From positions 12,117,183 to 12,181,182 of the forward strand of contig NC_049982.1 in assembly GCF_000003815.2 (NCBI RefSeq): 64,000 nt of DNA, written 5' to 3'. Under the pieces are notes generated by a model that saw only the letters and a list, made by a program, of their open reading frames with translations, searched no databases and was not told the origin of the DNA. This stretch comes from Branchiostoma floridae. Taxonomy: Eukaryota; Chordata; Leptocardii; Amphioxiformes; Branchiostomatidae. Below, piece after piece: positions 46,101-60,105 of the stretch; position 1 is the first letter of the stretch; the number at the start of each line of letters is the position of its first letter. A program made the position numbers and the translations under genes.

Positions 46101-46680
46101 CCCCCAACGTTGAAACCTACGTATTTGTCTGATTGTCAGTCGACGATCCACAGCTCAATACAGACAATGTATAGAAATACACTTCATGTATACATGTAGC
46201 CCCCTTCACACGGCTCCAGAGACCCCCGGTCAAGTGTTTCTATTCCTGACGCGTTGAGGGGCAGGAACCAGATGGTGAAGTTCTTGACGATATTGAGTAA
46301 CGGTTACTTGAAACTTTGAACGACGCTGCGAAAATACATTTTTCATCCCGATCTTGGTAACACACAAAACTTGCGAGACAAAGGGATGTTTCTTCCATTT
46401 TCCAAAAATTTCAAGTTGTGTAGAAGACTGACCGTACGTTTCCGAAAAGTAAACAAGTACTAGAATCATGAACGGTAGCGATCGTTAACGCAACCCAAGC
46501 TTCAACGTTTAACTTTGTAACAAGTCGTAAATTGCTATTCAAAATAGATTTTAGGATGGACAAAAATCACACAATATAATCACATATCGTTGTTGACATA
46601 ACGGCGAAAAGTGATAAAAATATTATTTTGACAAATCATATCAACGCCACCTTTCAGCTGTTTGAAAACTGCATCTGGGC
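43200..46680. other. Intergenic, no gene seen
   Basis: Both strands scanned for exon-like frames with splice signals; none recognised. Short open frames have no similarity to known proteins. Confidence 0.45.
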
Positions 46681-46691
46681 AACAACAGTGC

Positions 46692-46834
46692 CACGTGTTT
46701 TCCATGCCTGTCGTTCCGCCCACCTTCCACATGGCAACAAGCTATATTTGGCGCAATCCTAGCGGGAATGACGACGTAACGTGACGTCACACGATCGATA
46801 TAGTGAGCCAGCGCTCAACACAGGCTTATAAATA
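46692..46834 (+). promoter_or_regulatory. Promoter-like cluster: E-box, E2F, CRE, TATA
   Basis: CACGTG at 46692-46697, TTTGGCGC at 46747-46754, TGACGTCA at 46782-46789 and TATAAATA at 46827-46834, in order over 143 bases. An open frame of 103 codons begins at 46835, directly after the TATA box and too close to be its translation start, and has no recognisable similarity. A transcript start near 46860 is predicted; its product is unknown. Confidence 0.4.
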
Positions 46835-49731
46835 ATGGGAGGCGTTACAAACTGCCTATCTTGTGTATCGTTTCACAACACGCATGTTAAATTTCTCCTC
46901 GTGGAAACATATTTTTTGTTATTTGACAATAAACTTTACAGGAGGAAGACAGGGGACTGCCGCACAATGGTGATGAAATCTGCAGACGAAATAGCTTCAT
47001 GGGTTGCAAATATTTGGGGAGACAATCAATGCTCTCGCTTTGAGTGCCATACCGCTGAAATGTCTGATAATGTACTAAGGAAGTTGGGCATGGCACACAC
47101 GATAGCGACGGGGCGCTGTCTTTATGTAAGATATTCCCTAATATAAACTTGCATTAAAAGATTTTCCTTCGTAATGGATATAATGATATTCTCAAGCCAC
47201 AATCCGTGTATATCATATAGTGTATAAGATCGGTGTGCTAGGTCACTGGTAGCAATTTCGAGGCTGAACCCCAAAGAAAAAGAATGTCACCAGTACATCC
47301 ATCTTCATTCGTAGCACGCCGGATGATTCGGGATATTACAAAAAAGTATGCCGTTGCATGTATAGGAAGGGGTGTATATTTCTAGCAGCTCACGAGAGCA
47401 TTTCCATTGGGGTTTTGCAGGGCTTGGCAACAACAGGTTTATTCTAGCCGACTGCGATTTCCAAGCAACCAATATACAAGCATTTCACTGGAGTCATGAC
47501 ACCCGGTTCTTCTTCGTCTGGACTCACACTGATAGCTACACAGCAGGGTTTTATAGGCTGATAGGCGACGGTCTGTATTCAGACATACACTGGCCTGACT
47601 GGGGAGAGAGACACATGAAGTCTCACTTATGCTCAAATTCGGATGTGGTTTGGACATCTGATACACTGGTGACGCACGTACATGTATATACTTGACATCA
47701 ATAAATGATGGTAAAGGGCTCCATGTGTAGACAGAAACAGGGATTTTTAGGATTCTGTAATCGATTTTTTTTTTTAAGTCTGCTTGTCGTCGCCAAAACA
47801 ACCCAAATCGTTGCAGATTATGCAACGGTTGTTTCGCGGTCAGCGACATTTTCTTACAGGGAAATATCAACGTATCAAAATTCAAAGCGGGAAACATGAT
47901 CGTAAAACCAGATATTACGGGACAGCATATGCCGCTAGTGACTTTGGTATTTTAGCAACGATATTTGGGATGTTAGGCCCAGTGATATTTACTAGTATCT
48001 TGAAAGACAACCTTTGGACGCGTGAAGGTCGGTACCTCAGTTGTGTTTTCCGGCTGAAAGGAAAGGTTGGCTGTGTGGCAACTGGATGTTATTTTCTGAG
48101 GAGATTTCAGTCGCCGGCATATTGACAAGGATGATAAATGTCCCTATAAATGATTGGTGTTAAAGTCAGGAAGGATTCCATTTTTGATTACTTTCCTTTC
48201 CCATGATCGCGTGAGGTAGCCTCTCCCAAATGCCGAAAGTATGTTCACGTATTCTCGTTGCCATGCGCGCAAACTGGATTGGCAGGATCAGTCAAATGCA
48301 CAATGCTTTTACGTCCAACATGAACCAAATTATCCATTCCGTACTTCACGTTCAATGGGTCGCTTTGTGATGAAGTGTGCTCATTCGAAGTACGTGTACA
48401 GGTTTATAGGAGGGTTATGGTTCGAACCTCGAAAAATATATTCTCCGGGACGATGTCTCCCTGTATGGTCATCCAGTTCGCTGATACCTTTCTTCAATGC
48501 GCCACTGGGGATCGCTGTGCTGCCTGACCTACTTCGCAACCACTATTGAGATTAATAAGGGACAGATCGCGTACCGTAAAAAAGGATGCGATAAGTGTAT
48601 GTGCGTTAGACCTTCACAAAGAAGGTTATATTTTCGGGTGCGTGCGTCTGTCTGTGTGTCTGTCTATCTATCTGTTTGTCTGTGTGTCTGTGTGTCTGTG
48701 TGTCTGTCTGAACAGCACAAATAATATAATGTTGAAGGCTGTCGCCTCATAAGAAAGAGGAATGGAGAAATTTTGGATAGATCTTCATGATATTTGGTGT
48801 GTTGGTGGCTGTTGGCGAAAGGGAAAAAAAAGGATTAGATTATCGAACCCCTGGGCTTTCTACGTTACTGCAGCGGAACTTACGGTTTGGATATCTTGGC
48901 AAAATAAAGTTGTTCAAGCACAAGTCAATATCGATCGCAGCTGAGAAAAAATTACATGTATGGCACATGTAACGTTAAACTGACAAACAGCAGCTAGGGA
49001 GAATGTATTCTCTAAGCAGATGTTTGAGTTTATCAGTCACAGAAATAGGTAGATAGTAAAAATGTAGTCTCCCCAAACATTAGGAACAGCTTAAAGAAGC
49101 TAAAAAAAACTGGTAACATCTGTTTGGACGATTTCCACACCTCCTGCTCAACACCAAGCTCTAGAGCTGACCTAGCACAACCTTATCCACCCCTCCCAAA
49201 ATAACTCGATGATACGCATGGTCTTTGTATACGTATTTTGCCCTTTCCACTCAGCGACAACCACAAAATCAATGTACAGGTTTCTACCACGTACATGTTC
49301 CGGTCCTTGGTACAACTATTGTTCCTGTGAAGAAAGATAAGAACAGAAATCGATCCCTACGAACGTGCGGTCGAACTTCTAGGTCTGGCGGAATGAGTGT
49401 CAGGTGTGTGATATTTCGATATCGCATGTACATGGGTGCGAGACATGGGCACGCGTCAGGATTAACCTGCTGGGAAACGAAGATGCTGTCACGCAAAGCT
49501 CTCGTATGTGGACACGTGCAGCCAATATTATACAATAAAACGCAAGGGTAATAGTTCCTACCAATGTAAACGGAAGAAGTGAAAGAGGACTTCAGATTCA
49601 GAGATGAGAATATCACCATGGTGATTTAGAAATGGAAGGGAGATGAGGAGCATTTTCAAAAGGATGTTCAGGGTTAGACATGAAGTGGTGATGCGTAGGA
49701 CTGACCTTATTGGCTAAAGCCTTAATGGCAG

Positions 49732-49772
<41 letters not shown>

Positions 49773-50245
49773 TGTGTGCGCGCACGTGTGTGCGTGCGTG
49801 TACACAATTAGTCAAGAATAACTGGATGAGTTTCGCTGTTTATAACGTTATATTGTATATTTTTTGTCGTTATGTGTTTCACGGTTGTGTTTGCTCGCAA
49901 AGTCATGTCCACCTTTCCACCTTGTCAGCATGAAAAATGGCATTGTAATGTTGATTCTATTACCTCATACATTCTTGATCAAGATCGTAATGTTATCCGG
50001 ATCACCAACTAACAATGTATCTAAGGAACTTTGTACCTTTGCATTGTTTCTTGGGTCGCTGATGCAAGGTGGTTCAATACTTCACACGAAAAGAGGCACG
50101 CAAATAAGTTACGTTGAGCCAGTTTGTTGGAAGTAGACCAACATCAACTTAGGAAAGAAAGACTCAAGACAGGGCACTAAATCTTAAGCACGTGACAAGA
50201 AGCACGTTTTGGTTCTTTTGTGTGGATACAGCTCCTTGGATATAC
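46835..50245. other. Intergenic with microsatellites
   Basis: No recognisable coding exon. TGTC/TCTG repeats at about 48639-48712 and a (TG)n tract at 49734-49800 account for the longest odd open frames. Confidence 0.45.
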
Positions 50246-50419
50246 CTAGCCTTTACCAGGCTCCGCCGATCATTGGTCAAATAGTACAAATTGGACAATT
50301 AGAGAGAATGGATCGTGTACTGACTCCTCTGGCCTGCCGACACCCCTGGCACACCATTCCCTCTATTTGTCCAATTTCTACCATTTGACCAACGAACCGC
50401 GGAGCCTGGCAGAGGCTAC
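50246..50419. mobile_element. Foldback (MITE-like) element, about 174 bp
   Basis: The left arm from 50247 (tagcctttaccaggctccgc, ttggtcaaat..., ttggacaa) is mirrored by the right arm ending 50418, whose inverse reads tagcctctgccaggctccgc and continues with the same ttggtcaaat and ttggacaa blocks. Arms are at least 50 bases with about 85% identity. Confidence 0.75.
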
Positions 50420-51285
50420 ATACGATATATCCACTAGGTATTTGAGAATTGCAAAGACGGTCTGCTAGATTTCTATCGCGGACACCGCTATTGCATACAC
50501 GCTGACATTGTATCAACAGGGAGCTTTCATCAACATGAAAGTTCCTCGGTACCAAGGAGGTTAGAATATTTTAACCCGGCCTTGATTGTACACATCACTA
50601 AAATTTAGATGTCCTAGATCGTGTCCTAAATGCGTACGTGAAAATCCTCGGGTGCGTATAACAGATGCTTGGCTTGGATAGTAATGGTTGGCGGCCTCCG
50701 TTTAGGTTTTTCCTTATCAGATACATGCCGTTACAAATCAACAGTGACGAACTGTGATTAGAATGTAGAAGTGTACATTATAACCTTTGTCTATCACCAT
50801 GTTGATGTCATCACAAAGAGTACAAAAACCCATGTTCTAGCTCTATGCCTAAGGATGTTTCGTACGGCAGGCGTGCATAAAAAAAAAAACATTTGTCACG
50901 TTCGCGTAGAAACAACGGTACGAATTGGAAGGGATAAAATTTTCCTTTCAATCTCTTGATAGCAGTTGAGTCTATGAACACGCAACGTTACGCACAAAGT
51001 GCGACAGGAAACGTCATCTGGGACCCAAAGCCTTGTTGGGCATACAGACTGGTACTTTACGAGCTCTGCCCAAGGGCATTTTCCCGCCTGTTACGTCAGT
51101 TTGATGACGTGACTGATCCTCCCCGAGGCATCCTGTATGTTTTTTCTCACGGCTTTCATATAATTTCATCGTTAGGAACGCATGCAGAGCAACCGAACTA
51201 CTTTAAATTTGTGACACGCCTACGGGTAACGTATACTTGCAAAAGGTCATGACGTAAAATAACATTCAACTATAAAATGAAACGG

Positions 51286-51376
51286 TAGCCTAGGTACCAT
51301 CCGATCTCTACCGGGGGTCCTTGAACTCACTGCCCGAGTGCAAGGGGCCCTGGTAGAAATCGGATTGCAACCAGGT
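51286..51376. mobile_element. Foldback element, about 90 bp
   Basis: GGTACCATCCGATCTCTACC at 51293-51312 and onward is mirrored by 51341-51372 (inverse ggttgcaatccgatttctacc). Its GGTACCATCCGAT core is shared with the element at 61852-61928 and the end at 8352, so these belong to one family. Confidence 0.7.
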
Positions 51377-51602
51377 TTCGTGTTTTTTTGTCTGTGAGTG
51401 ACCCGCATGATATTCCACCTCAACAGTGATAAAATTGTTAGATCTATGTCTGTTTTGTTTTCGAACTTCTTGTCTGTTCAGACTTCTTGGCTTTGAGATC
51501 AGCGCTCACTCTACATTTGAATCTAACATAATGATTTTTTTCAATACGGAGCATTTTCTTTTCCAGTATTAAATGCATTGGATTGACTTAAGGAAGACGC
51601 TT

Positions 51603-51669
51603 GATGTAAGAAGCTACTGGAAGAATACTCGAAACCTGATGTAAGAAGCTACTGGAAGAATGCTTGAAA
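51603..51669 (+). repeat. Tandem duplication, about 35 bp unit
   Basis: gatgtaagaagctactggaa recurs 35 bases later with nearly the same following bases. It sits just beyond the predicted 3' end of the MXD gene. Confidence 0.7.
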
Positions 51670-51689
51670 ATAACAGCACATGACACCTA

Positions 51690-53606
51690 TTGTACTGTAA
51701 TTGAAATAAATTTTATTCTTGTTAAAAGAAACATATGAACAATAATATTAATGAGTATATACACACTGTACACTTTGATAACTAGTTCTACATAATAGAT
51801 AATGATGAATACAGCAACCAGCACCGAAAATACACCAGAATGCCAAAGAAAGAGACCAAAATTCCAGAAATTGTCTCCCAATCCCCCTCAACATTAGAAA
51901 ATACAGCAATGTCAAGCAAGTAAATCAAACAAGCTATTAAAACATTGTCAGGAGATGACATTCATCTTAAAAGTCTAGTAACAATTTGTTACATGTCTAC
52001 AAAGTGAGTGAATTCCACAATGTCCCAACTTGTGTTCACAGGTCTGACTGCTGACTGTCTCCCCTGCACTTAGGTGAGGGGAAAACTACAAGAAGGGTTC
52101 CACTCGTGGGCATTTAAAATTCTTATCTCATGCATAAAGCATTCCAGTGGTATGATGTTGTCTATGTCCTATCTCAAGCAGTGTATCTACTATTGCTTCA
52201 GAATATGCTGTGTAAAGGTACATGTGTATGCTTAAAAACAACTATTTTTTCCTGAAAGGTTTACTGTTTTGTTTTCCAACACAGCACGCACACCACACAA
52301 CAGTATTTGCTACAATACACATATGTAAATCAGGCAATTCGCAATTCCAGCACACCTTGCCAGAAAAAACAACAGGCATGTTCCACTACATTGGTTTTAA
52401 AATTCAAGTGACACAACAACTATAGGTCAATACATGTAATAAGGCCCCCCTCCCCCTCTGGCTGATGTCTGGCAAAGGATGCTGGGACTGTTTCAGAGAT
52501 GGTTTTGATTTTGAGGAGAGCTGCCTTGTCACAGTCGGTCAACAACTTGGCAGGGCTTGGTCGCACCAGTAGGGGGATACGTTCCTCATTAGAGGAGTGC
52601 AATACATGCAAAATTAGTAACAGCAGTAAGGCAAAAAATTATCTATAGTGATAAAAAGGCCTGCGGGGATTATAACTTTACAACATACTGTACTAGTACA
52701 CTGACTTTGGTAGCACCAAACGAATTCCCTGATTTAGGGTATTATCTATCAATTTATGCTGCCCTGAAGATTGGGTTAAATGCCACCCTCCCTTACACAC
52801 TTGGTACTGAGTGACAAATAATAAGATAACAATAGTAGGGCTGTACCACCAACCCTTACTGGTGAGGGAGGGTATATTGATAATGGCACAACATAAAACT
52901 TAAGCCCGGTAAGGCATTTTTCTATTGCATAATTTGCTGAGACAACTTATTCAAGTTTTCCCTCCTTAACTCTACTAGATATAATCACAGCACATGGAAT
53001 GTAAGGAACTACAAATATCCTGAGAGCTGACAACTCAGCTGTCATAGGTTAAGGGTCATCAGACCAGTCAAGACAGTTCAACTTCAAGGTACACTGTTCA
53101 TGGGACATTAATGACAAAGTGAGCTATTGTCACATCTTATCTTTGTGAAAGTTGATACCAAGTACTACAAAGTGGACCTTATGGAAGCTTTTCATTCAGT
53201 GGCCAGATAAGAAAAAAAGAAAAACAACAGAACCGGATTACCATCAAGGGATGTTGCTCACTTGTACCTATGCAATAGCTTACTTGCTTCCTAGATATAA
53301 AGGCTGGTCAAATATCAAAACAACACACTAGTATATGATGCAGTTTTCAGCACAGACTCATACAGTGACACAAGCAGAGACTAGATTGTCAACTTTGGCA
53401 GGTTCTATAGGAGCTGATACCTTTGCCGGCTGTATTAAGCCATCAAAAACACTTCTGGATCTGTTCTATACAGTTTAGTTCAGCAAGTACAGTACATCTT
53501 AGCAAGTTACAGATTAGTTCTTTGCTGGATCCCCTCTCCTACGACATACAACTGATGTCCATAGATCTCATTAACAAAAAATAAACATCTGAGTTTGGTT
53601 TGGTTG
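51690..53606 (-). other. Probable 3' UTR of MXD
   Basis: AT-rich, no coding. The first canonical signal after the stop on the minus strand is AATAAA at 51717-51712, giving a 3' UTR of about 1.9 kb. Its plus-strand neighbour also reads AATAAA (51705-51710), so a transcript from the left could end here too. Confidence 0.55.
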
Positions 53607-56600
53607 TTACGACAACTGTTTGATGAAGCTGCTGGTGTAGCCGCAATCGCTGCTCGTGGACCCGTTCTCGTCAAAGTCCGAATTGGTTCCCGGGGAGTTG
53701 CTGCCATAGGCGTAGTCGGAGCTTGTTCCCGGGCTGTTGCTGCGGTATGCGGAGTCAGCTGTCAGGGTCGGGCTGTCCCCACCAAACTCCACATCAATTT
53801 CATCTGGAGAAACACATGTAGGAGACCAATGGTTATTACAAAAGTCGTCAGAATGCCTTCAAGGTCTTAATAGCATAAAGAACAATGTCTACTAGTATAT
53901 GTCAAAGGCTAAAAATCTTTGAAATTGAAGAATTGAAGAACTTCAATAGCAACAAAGTTTTGCAAATCCTGTCACAAGACAAAACTCTGGTCCACTGGGT
54001 TACAATAACAGGCTTTCTCAGGCAGCACACATAACAAATCCATGTTTTCCACTGAGCTACCATTACACCTGGTTGATATAGCTTTGATTGTGTGGATTTA
54101 CCTATGAAAAATGATACAAGCCGTTTTTGTGTGTTCTGAATGCTGAGCAGACAACAAGATCCAAGTTAAATTTTTCCAGATGGACATTTTTGCAGTGTTG
54201 GCCCCAGTTACTATCAAACACCTTCCTACCACCTGGAAACCATTCTAGGGGTAGCCCTCCACCACAAGGGTCATCAGGCACACTTTTAACATAAACAGCC
54301 TGTAATTCTTACCCAGGGGACAATGCATTCATCAGTAATTGGAGAACATATTGGTGCACAGGAAAACATCATAAGGAAGACTGGACCAGGGATATAGAAA
54401 AGACATATATTTTAAATTACTACTTAGTTGGGTCTTCTTCCACATGATCCTGTTTCACGGTTTCAACTTTTGCAATGGACAACATAACTCCTGCACAGAA
54501 AGTCCCCGTGGACAGGCCTGTCTGACAGGTGTCCAGGATTTACAACCTGCAGAAAGTTAATCTGACAAGATGTCAGGGAGAAAATACACAGCCCCTTCAG
54601 CAAATGTCTTCAGCCATGTCTCACTTCATTTTCCACAGTCAATCAGGGCCTCAGGGGAGCTGGTGGGTGCATTAATTATTCTGTTTGGGTGTCTGTGCAC
54701 TCGTATAACACCACATAATTTCATGGTAAAAGCTTTAATGGAAAGTTTTTAAGCTTTAATGGGATTCTTAAGTTGTACCATTCAAAGAAAACAGAGAGGA
54801 GGCCAGAGGCAAGGAAATCATCACCACCAAGCCACATGATGAATGCACTGTGGTTAATGCCCAGATCAGGACCTGTTTAATCAGTTCAGGGCAAGGCTGC
54901 CTGAGTCAAAGTTCACTAGCACAGAAATACTGGTAGTCTCGCTGAATGTCAAATGTTAAGTTGCATCCACCACAACTTGAAGCCTCTCTGCCATACACAG
55001 CCACAAATATGCTGAACTAGTTGACATTCATGGTAGGAAAAAAACACAAAATGGCTCTCTGGGTTCTAACCACATGAATAATTGCTCTATATTTGCTACC
55101 AAACAAAATAAATCAATCTGACATGTTGACTTCAGGGTTCGTTGCACCTTACACCAGATTATCCTGACCAACATTGACGGAAAGAAACCCTGTAAACCAT
55201 TTTGCCTTCTTTTAAGTACTACCTTTGAAACATACAGGAAGGGGCAATTCACAAGTAGAGGAGAAACACCTATAAGGGCTCAAGGCTCCCACCAATCAAA
55301 ACATACTTTTTGCTGTCCTTATCTTACAATATTGTTCAATTTGTTGTCTCATTTGTTTACTTTCAGCTTAATCCCCCAGACTTAAAACTTGGCATATGTT
55401 GTCAATCAGCAAATGATACTGAGCTATCTGCTTTGTACCTGGGGTAAAGAAAAGACTGACTCAACTCTGAAGTGGTGGCCAAGTTTCTACAGTAAATTTA
55501 CAGCCTGGTGGTAATGGGGGGAGGGAGGGGCAACCAAATGACTTGTTTTGGCACCTAGCTGTTTACAAACTGTGTCTTCCTGTTTAATTTCCACTCCTGC
55601 AGGACACATGCTGATTTATACCAGGTAGTGCTTCAAGGCAAGGCAAGACAAGGCAGAGCTGTTATTCCTTGCCCCCCTTGATATGAAGGTATGGTCTTAG
55701 CCAGTTTGCAGAAACCACCTTGTTATCTGCACGATAGATTTACTCAGTTTTATTTATTCATGAAATGCCCTCCACCTTTTTAGCATGGGCAACTAGGCAT
55801 GTGACAGTGATGCATTGGTCCTCTTCTGGTCTTTGTGTCACAGTAGGCAGGAGCAATTAGCCAAATTTATCCAGTACTATCATGGCCAGGCAATATTCAC
55901 TTACTTCAAAACTTCTCCCTTTAAATTGATTTGAGTAAAAACATCATGGGGATTGTGATTAGACATTGCAGGAAATTTAAATCACAATGCAAAGGTTGAA
56001 TTCCTGTACAGTGCCTTGCTGTAGTATCTATTTGCTCATGTATCAGTTTCAAATTCAGGCTGCTGATTAATAGTTCAATGGACTGGTCAGAACGGCATAG
56101 GAGCATTTTATGTAAGGTCATGTATATAATGCACAAGTGCCTGAAGAGACAGCACACTGGAGAAAACATCATATTTTTCAAGATGTCAGCAGCTGATGTC
56201 TGCTGTGTGTGTTTGTGTTAGCTGGTCTCCCTGGAACATGGTGATTTACTGGGGGGCTTTTCTGGTCATTAGTCATCTGATGGCCACCACTCCATTGCCC
56301 AGTATGTTTCCACCCCAACCCTGGCCTACTGGTAGTTAGTTGGCTATCTTCATCTCAGCTAGCATATCAAGTGTAAATTGTGATACAACACCTTTAAATT
56401 GTACTCCTTGGTGAGTTATGAGGAAAAACATGTGCCAAACACTGTATAGAGAAGGCACTCTCAGTCTTGCAAGACATTACACATGTATATATGGGATGAT
56501 GGCCTGAGAAACGTCAGAGTCAGACACATCTCCAATAAACAGGCAAACTTTCTTTTCTTTGATATGCTAATGATGATAAACCAGTCGCATCTTTAGGGCA

Positions 56601-59600
56601 CTTAACTTGGGGACAAAGTGGCCTCATCTGATAGGTGACTTTTTCTTTTCTGTACATAATTCCTAAAAAGACCTATGTCACTGTCAGTGTATGTCCTCCC
56701 ATGAAAGGTTTTCCAGTGTCAAGATGTACAACCAAAGGGTCAAAACCTTTTCCTAAAGCCTTTGCTGACTCCATCAGGATAGTTACCGTTCCTGTAGGAA
56801 GAGAGCCCATACCTTTGTGCACATTCATAGACTGGGAACAACATGCGTGACATGCCAGACACTCACAACTCAAACACTAACCCCTGGTCCCACGCTACCA
56901 TCTATTTTGGACAGGTCTCATCATGACGTCAAATTCTGGGAGATATTTTTTTTTCAGAATAATCAAAACACTGCCCAACCCCTTCCTTCTGAAAGACACA
57001 GATTGCAACGTTGCTTTAAGGCATGAAAAGTGATTTTGCTGCTTGTTATTGACTGAAATGGGACACTTGGTGACAGAGCGTGCAAATTCATTTTGTCATG
57101 GACTGTCTCTACAGAGGCTCATGTCCCTTTTTCATCACTGTCAACTGATTTTCTGTGGGAAGATAAGGTTACTAGAAAGCTGAGACCAATGTCTGCATCA
57201 TGCACAAATTGTAAATAAATCTTTTGCCTCTTATGGGGCAGCTGAAAATTTGGCATAATGCAGTTTTTCCTCTGATGATTCCAGTTCAAAGTTGGTATAC
57301 ATGTGCTTTGAGGTAGCTCTTGTTACATTCTGTTCTGAAGTTTGTTCACTAGCACCTAATCAATCCACCCATCCTCTCCTCTGGCTACCAGGGATTATCT
57401 GTTCCCCACCTCCCAAGTCCCAGAATAACCCATCCTCTTCCTCATCAGCAGCAAACATCTGGCCTGAATAAATAAACACACACTTCTATGGGCTTGCTCA
57501 GGACAATTCCTTCCTATCACACAATTCCACACATCTCAACAATTTTTTCCCAGCGCTGTCTTCCCATACGTGCCTAAGATTCTGGCCTTGCTGGCTTGCT
57601 GATGTGGACTGCTGATGTGTCTAATATTGCTGTGGTCCAAAATATTTGAACAGCTGACAACCAAAACAACCCACATGTCCTTTGAGAAAATCACAAGACT
57701 CCCCAAGACTTTTCAAGTTGCCCCTGGAGCTTTTCCACATCAAAAGAACCTTTGAAGACCATGCTTTTTGATCAAAAAGACCTTGAGAAAAAAGGGAATG
57801 GGGACAAAATTTCAAGGCACTGCCCCTTTGGTCAGGGAGGTGACCTTTTGGACACATGATCTGGTCTTTTCACTCTGTTCCCTAAACTTTACCCACTGAG
57901 TATAAACAAAGCACCTTACCTGCATACCGATGTGGTTAGGGACAAAAACCACCTTGTTCTCTGGCTGTCCCAAAAGGAAAAATGTCAGCAACTTGGCCAA
58001 TTAGCATATCTTTTCCAAAGAGTCCAATAGCCCACATTTCAACTGCTGCTGTGGCCATTGCTAATGAATTTACACACAACTCTTGGTTACACAGTGTCAA
58101 TAACAATGGTGGGGGTCTGCTGCTGAGTCATCTGATTTTTTCTTGTATTATTCATGGCCTGATGTGAATGCTTCTTTAGAAACCAACCCCTGTTCCCTGA
58201 CAGAAGTTAAAGACCTTGTTTGTCCCCAGTGTTTGCAGGGTCTCAGCTAGCTGACCCGGTGTCAATCACACCCCTGTACCCCTGATTGCTCAGGCTGTAA
58301 ACACTGCAATACCAGCCAAAATTCCCATACATAACCATACATAACTGCAAAAGTATGTATCTAAAATACAAGATTTTCATGAATACACATCCATGCATTT
58401 CATGGAAACTGATGGATTTTCAGGTGAACTAGAATCTCTCACATCTGACATCTTTCTTCCACATGTGCAAATTGTCACTGCCAATAGGGGTCAGAGCACA
58501 TGACTGACAACCTCGACCTGCACAGAGGAGACACACTGAGCAGGGACCTTCATAAAACTGTGTACGTGGTCAGCCTTTTGAATGCCAGCCTCATACATTT
58601 TGATTTCTTTTCAGTTCTAGCTGCTCAGCAACCTTAAGGACATGAGTAGCAGGCACTTGACTGCTTGCTTTATTCCTGAGTTGGGGAAACTTTCCCAAGT
58701 TAATCACTGGCTGAGCAATATAAAGAACCTCAACAGACCAGACTAGAAGTTGTTAACAGACAGATTCTATTCTTAATCAGTTAATGCAACCATCAAGTAT
58801 GTATATCTTGAGCTTCTTCATCATTTGAACTGTGTACATTTGCTGACAGGAGACCAAGTCAGTCAAATTTACCACCAGCTAGCAAGAAACCTAACACCTG
58901 TTGTACTGAGGACACACTGGCTCTAGTTCAATTCTTCTGGGTGTCCTGCATTATTTGTTGCACCTCTACTCATCTGTATAAGGCAGGGCTGGAATGTGCT
59001 GGCAAATGTCTCCTTCCTGTTTACTGGCACAGAGATTCCCCCTGTCTCCTTGTTTCCACAACATGCAGGGGGTCACGTGAACTGACCCATTCACTGAAGA
59101 CCCATCCCCACTCTACCAGTTCCTAGGAAACCTGACTGAGCCATGATACCAATTTTGGCTAAAAGGAAAGCAAGGTATCATCACAGGTTTGAGTGATGGC
59201 GGATACATTTTGTAGACCAGACTTTGGCAGGAAGAGGTCCTACAATCCAGCCACTGGCGACGGAGCCTTCAAAGCGAGGTGTATCAAAGGAAAAGTTGGG
59301 AAGGAAAACACATCAAATCATGCATACAAACACCATGTTTTCAAAACATTAGGTGGGGGCAACCAGACTGGACTTCCTATGGCAGACAATTTCCTTTATC
59401 AGTCTAAGGGGGGTAATTACTTGCCTGACAACCTGTCAAAGAATGGTATGAAGAGTTTCTGCAAGAGTAGTTTATGGGATCAACAGTGAACCAAGGAGAA
59501 CAGGTCAGAAATACTCCATTTAAAATGACAAAATTTCTGCCCGAGGCCAACCTTAATCTTGTTGTGGTTTGTGCTAAATGCACAGAAACTACCTGCCAGG

Positions 59601-60105
59601 TTAGTGTCGGGAGGTACCACTCTGCACAAGAAGAGGGGGTAGCAGCCTTACCTGAGGAGTCGGATCTGTTGTCAGACATGGAGCCCGTGCTGTCATGCCT
59701 GATCTTGCGGTGCAGCATCTCCAGTTTGCGCTTCAGCTGCCGCTGCTGCCTGAACAACTGCTCCCGTGAGCTCGAGTTTCTCCTGTTCTCATCTTCCAAC
59801 CTCTGGTGGTGGGAACAGAAGGAAGAATTTGAAGTTTTGATGAGAACTTGGAGAAAGTTGTGCAAATCCCTGCATTCTTTCCAAGAGATTCTGCTAATTA
59901 ATTTCTATGCAAACCCACATCCTTCTTATCATCTTTCAAAGAAATTTTAAGCAACCTCATACAACATTGTCAATGAGATATGGGACATACCCTAATCTCA
60001 TTTTTGGCCTTGTTGAGCAGTCCTAGTGTGGTGTGGCGTGGTGTCTCTGGGCTGAGGGGGATGATCGCTTTTAAACGCTCCAGGCAATTCCGCAGGTGGG
60101 CACGT
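53607..60105 (-). CDS. MXD: MXD/MXI1-family bHLH-leucine-zipper repressor, 3' part only
   Basis: MAX-binding antagonist of MYC that recruits Sin3 repressors to E-boxes in the nucleus. Visible minus-strand coding exons: 60105-59991, 59802-59652 and 53803-53607 (TAA), phases 2, 0, 1, all GT-AG. The first gives the DNA-binding basic end and helix-loop-helix: [17 protein letters not shown], then [18 protein letters not shown], nearly the vertebrate MAD sequence. The second begins RLEDENRR and continues the zipper ([20 protein letters not shown]), then [13 protein letters not shown], matching the conserved MAD tail. The third starts [11 protein letters not shown] and ends [14 protein letters not shown], with a duplicated [18 protein letters not shown] motif. 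Exons for the N-terminal Sin3-interaction helix and the start of the basic region were not found between 60106 and 64000 and must lie beyond the window. It is unclear which of the four vertebrate paralogues is closest; it is probably equally related to all. Confidence 0.92.
53804..59651 (-). other. Large last intron of MXD
   Basis: 5.8 kb between the zipper exon and the terminal exon. No additional exon is required by phase (1 to 1) and none was recognised; no clear mobile element seen. Confidence 0.6.

Noticed and set aside
46835-47146. 103-codon frame after the TATA-like box
   Set aside because: The ATG touches the TATA box, so it cannot be the start for that promoter; no similarity or splice pattern supports it.
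48546-48752. Frames rich in Val, Cys, Leu and Ser
   Set aside because: Translation of a TGTC/TCTG microsatellite.
49613-49807. Thr-His/Val-Cys repeat frames
   Set aside because: Translation of a (TG)n tract on both strands.
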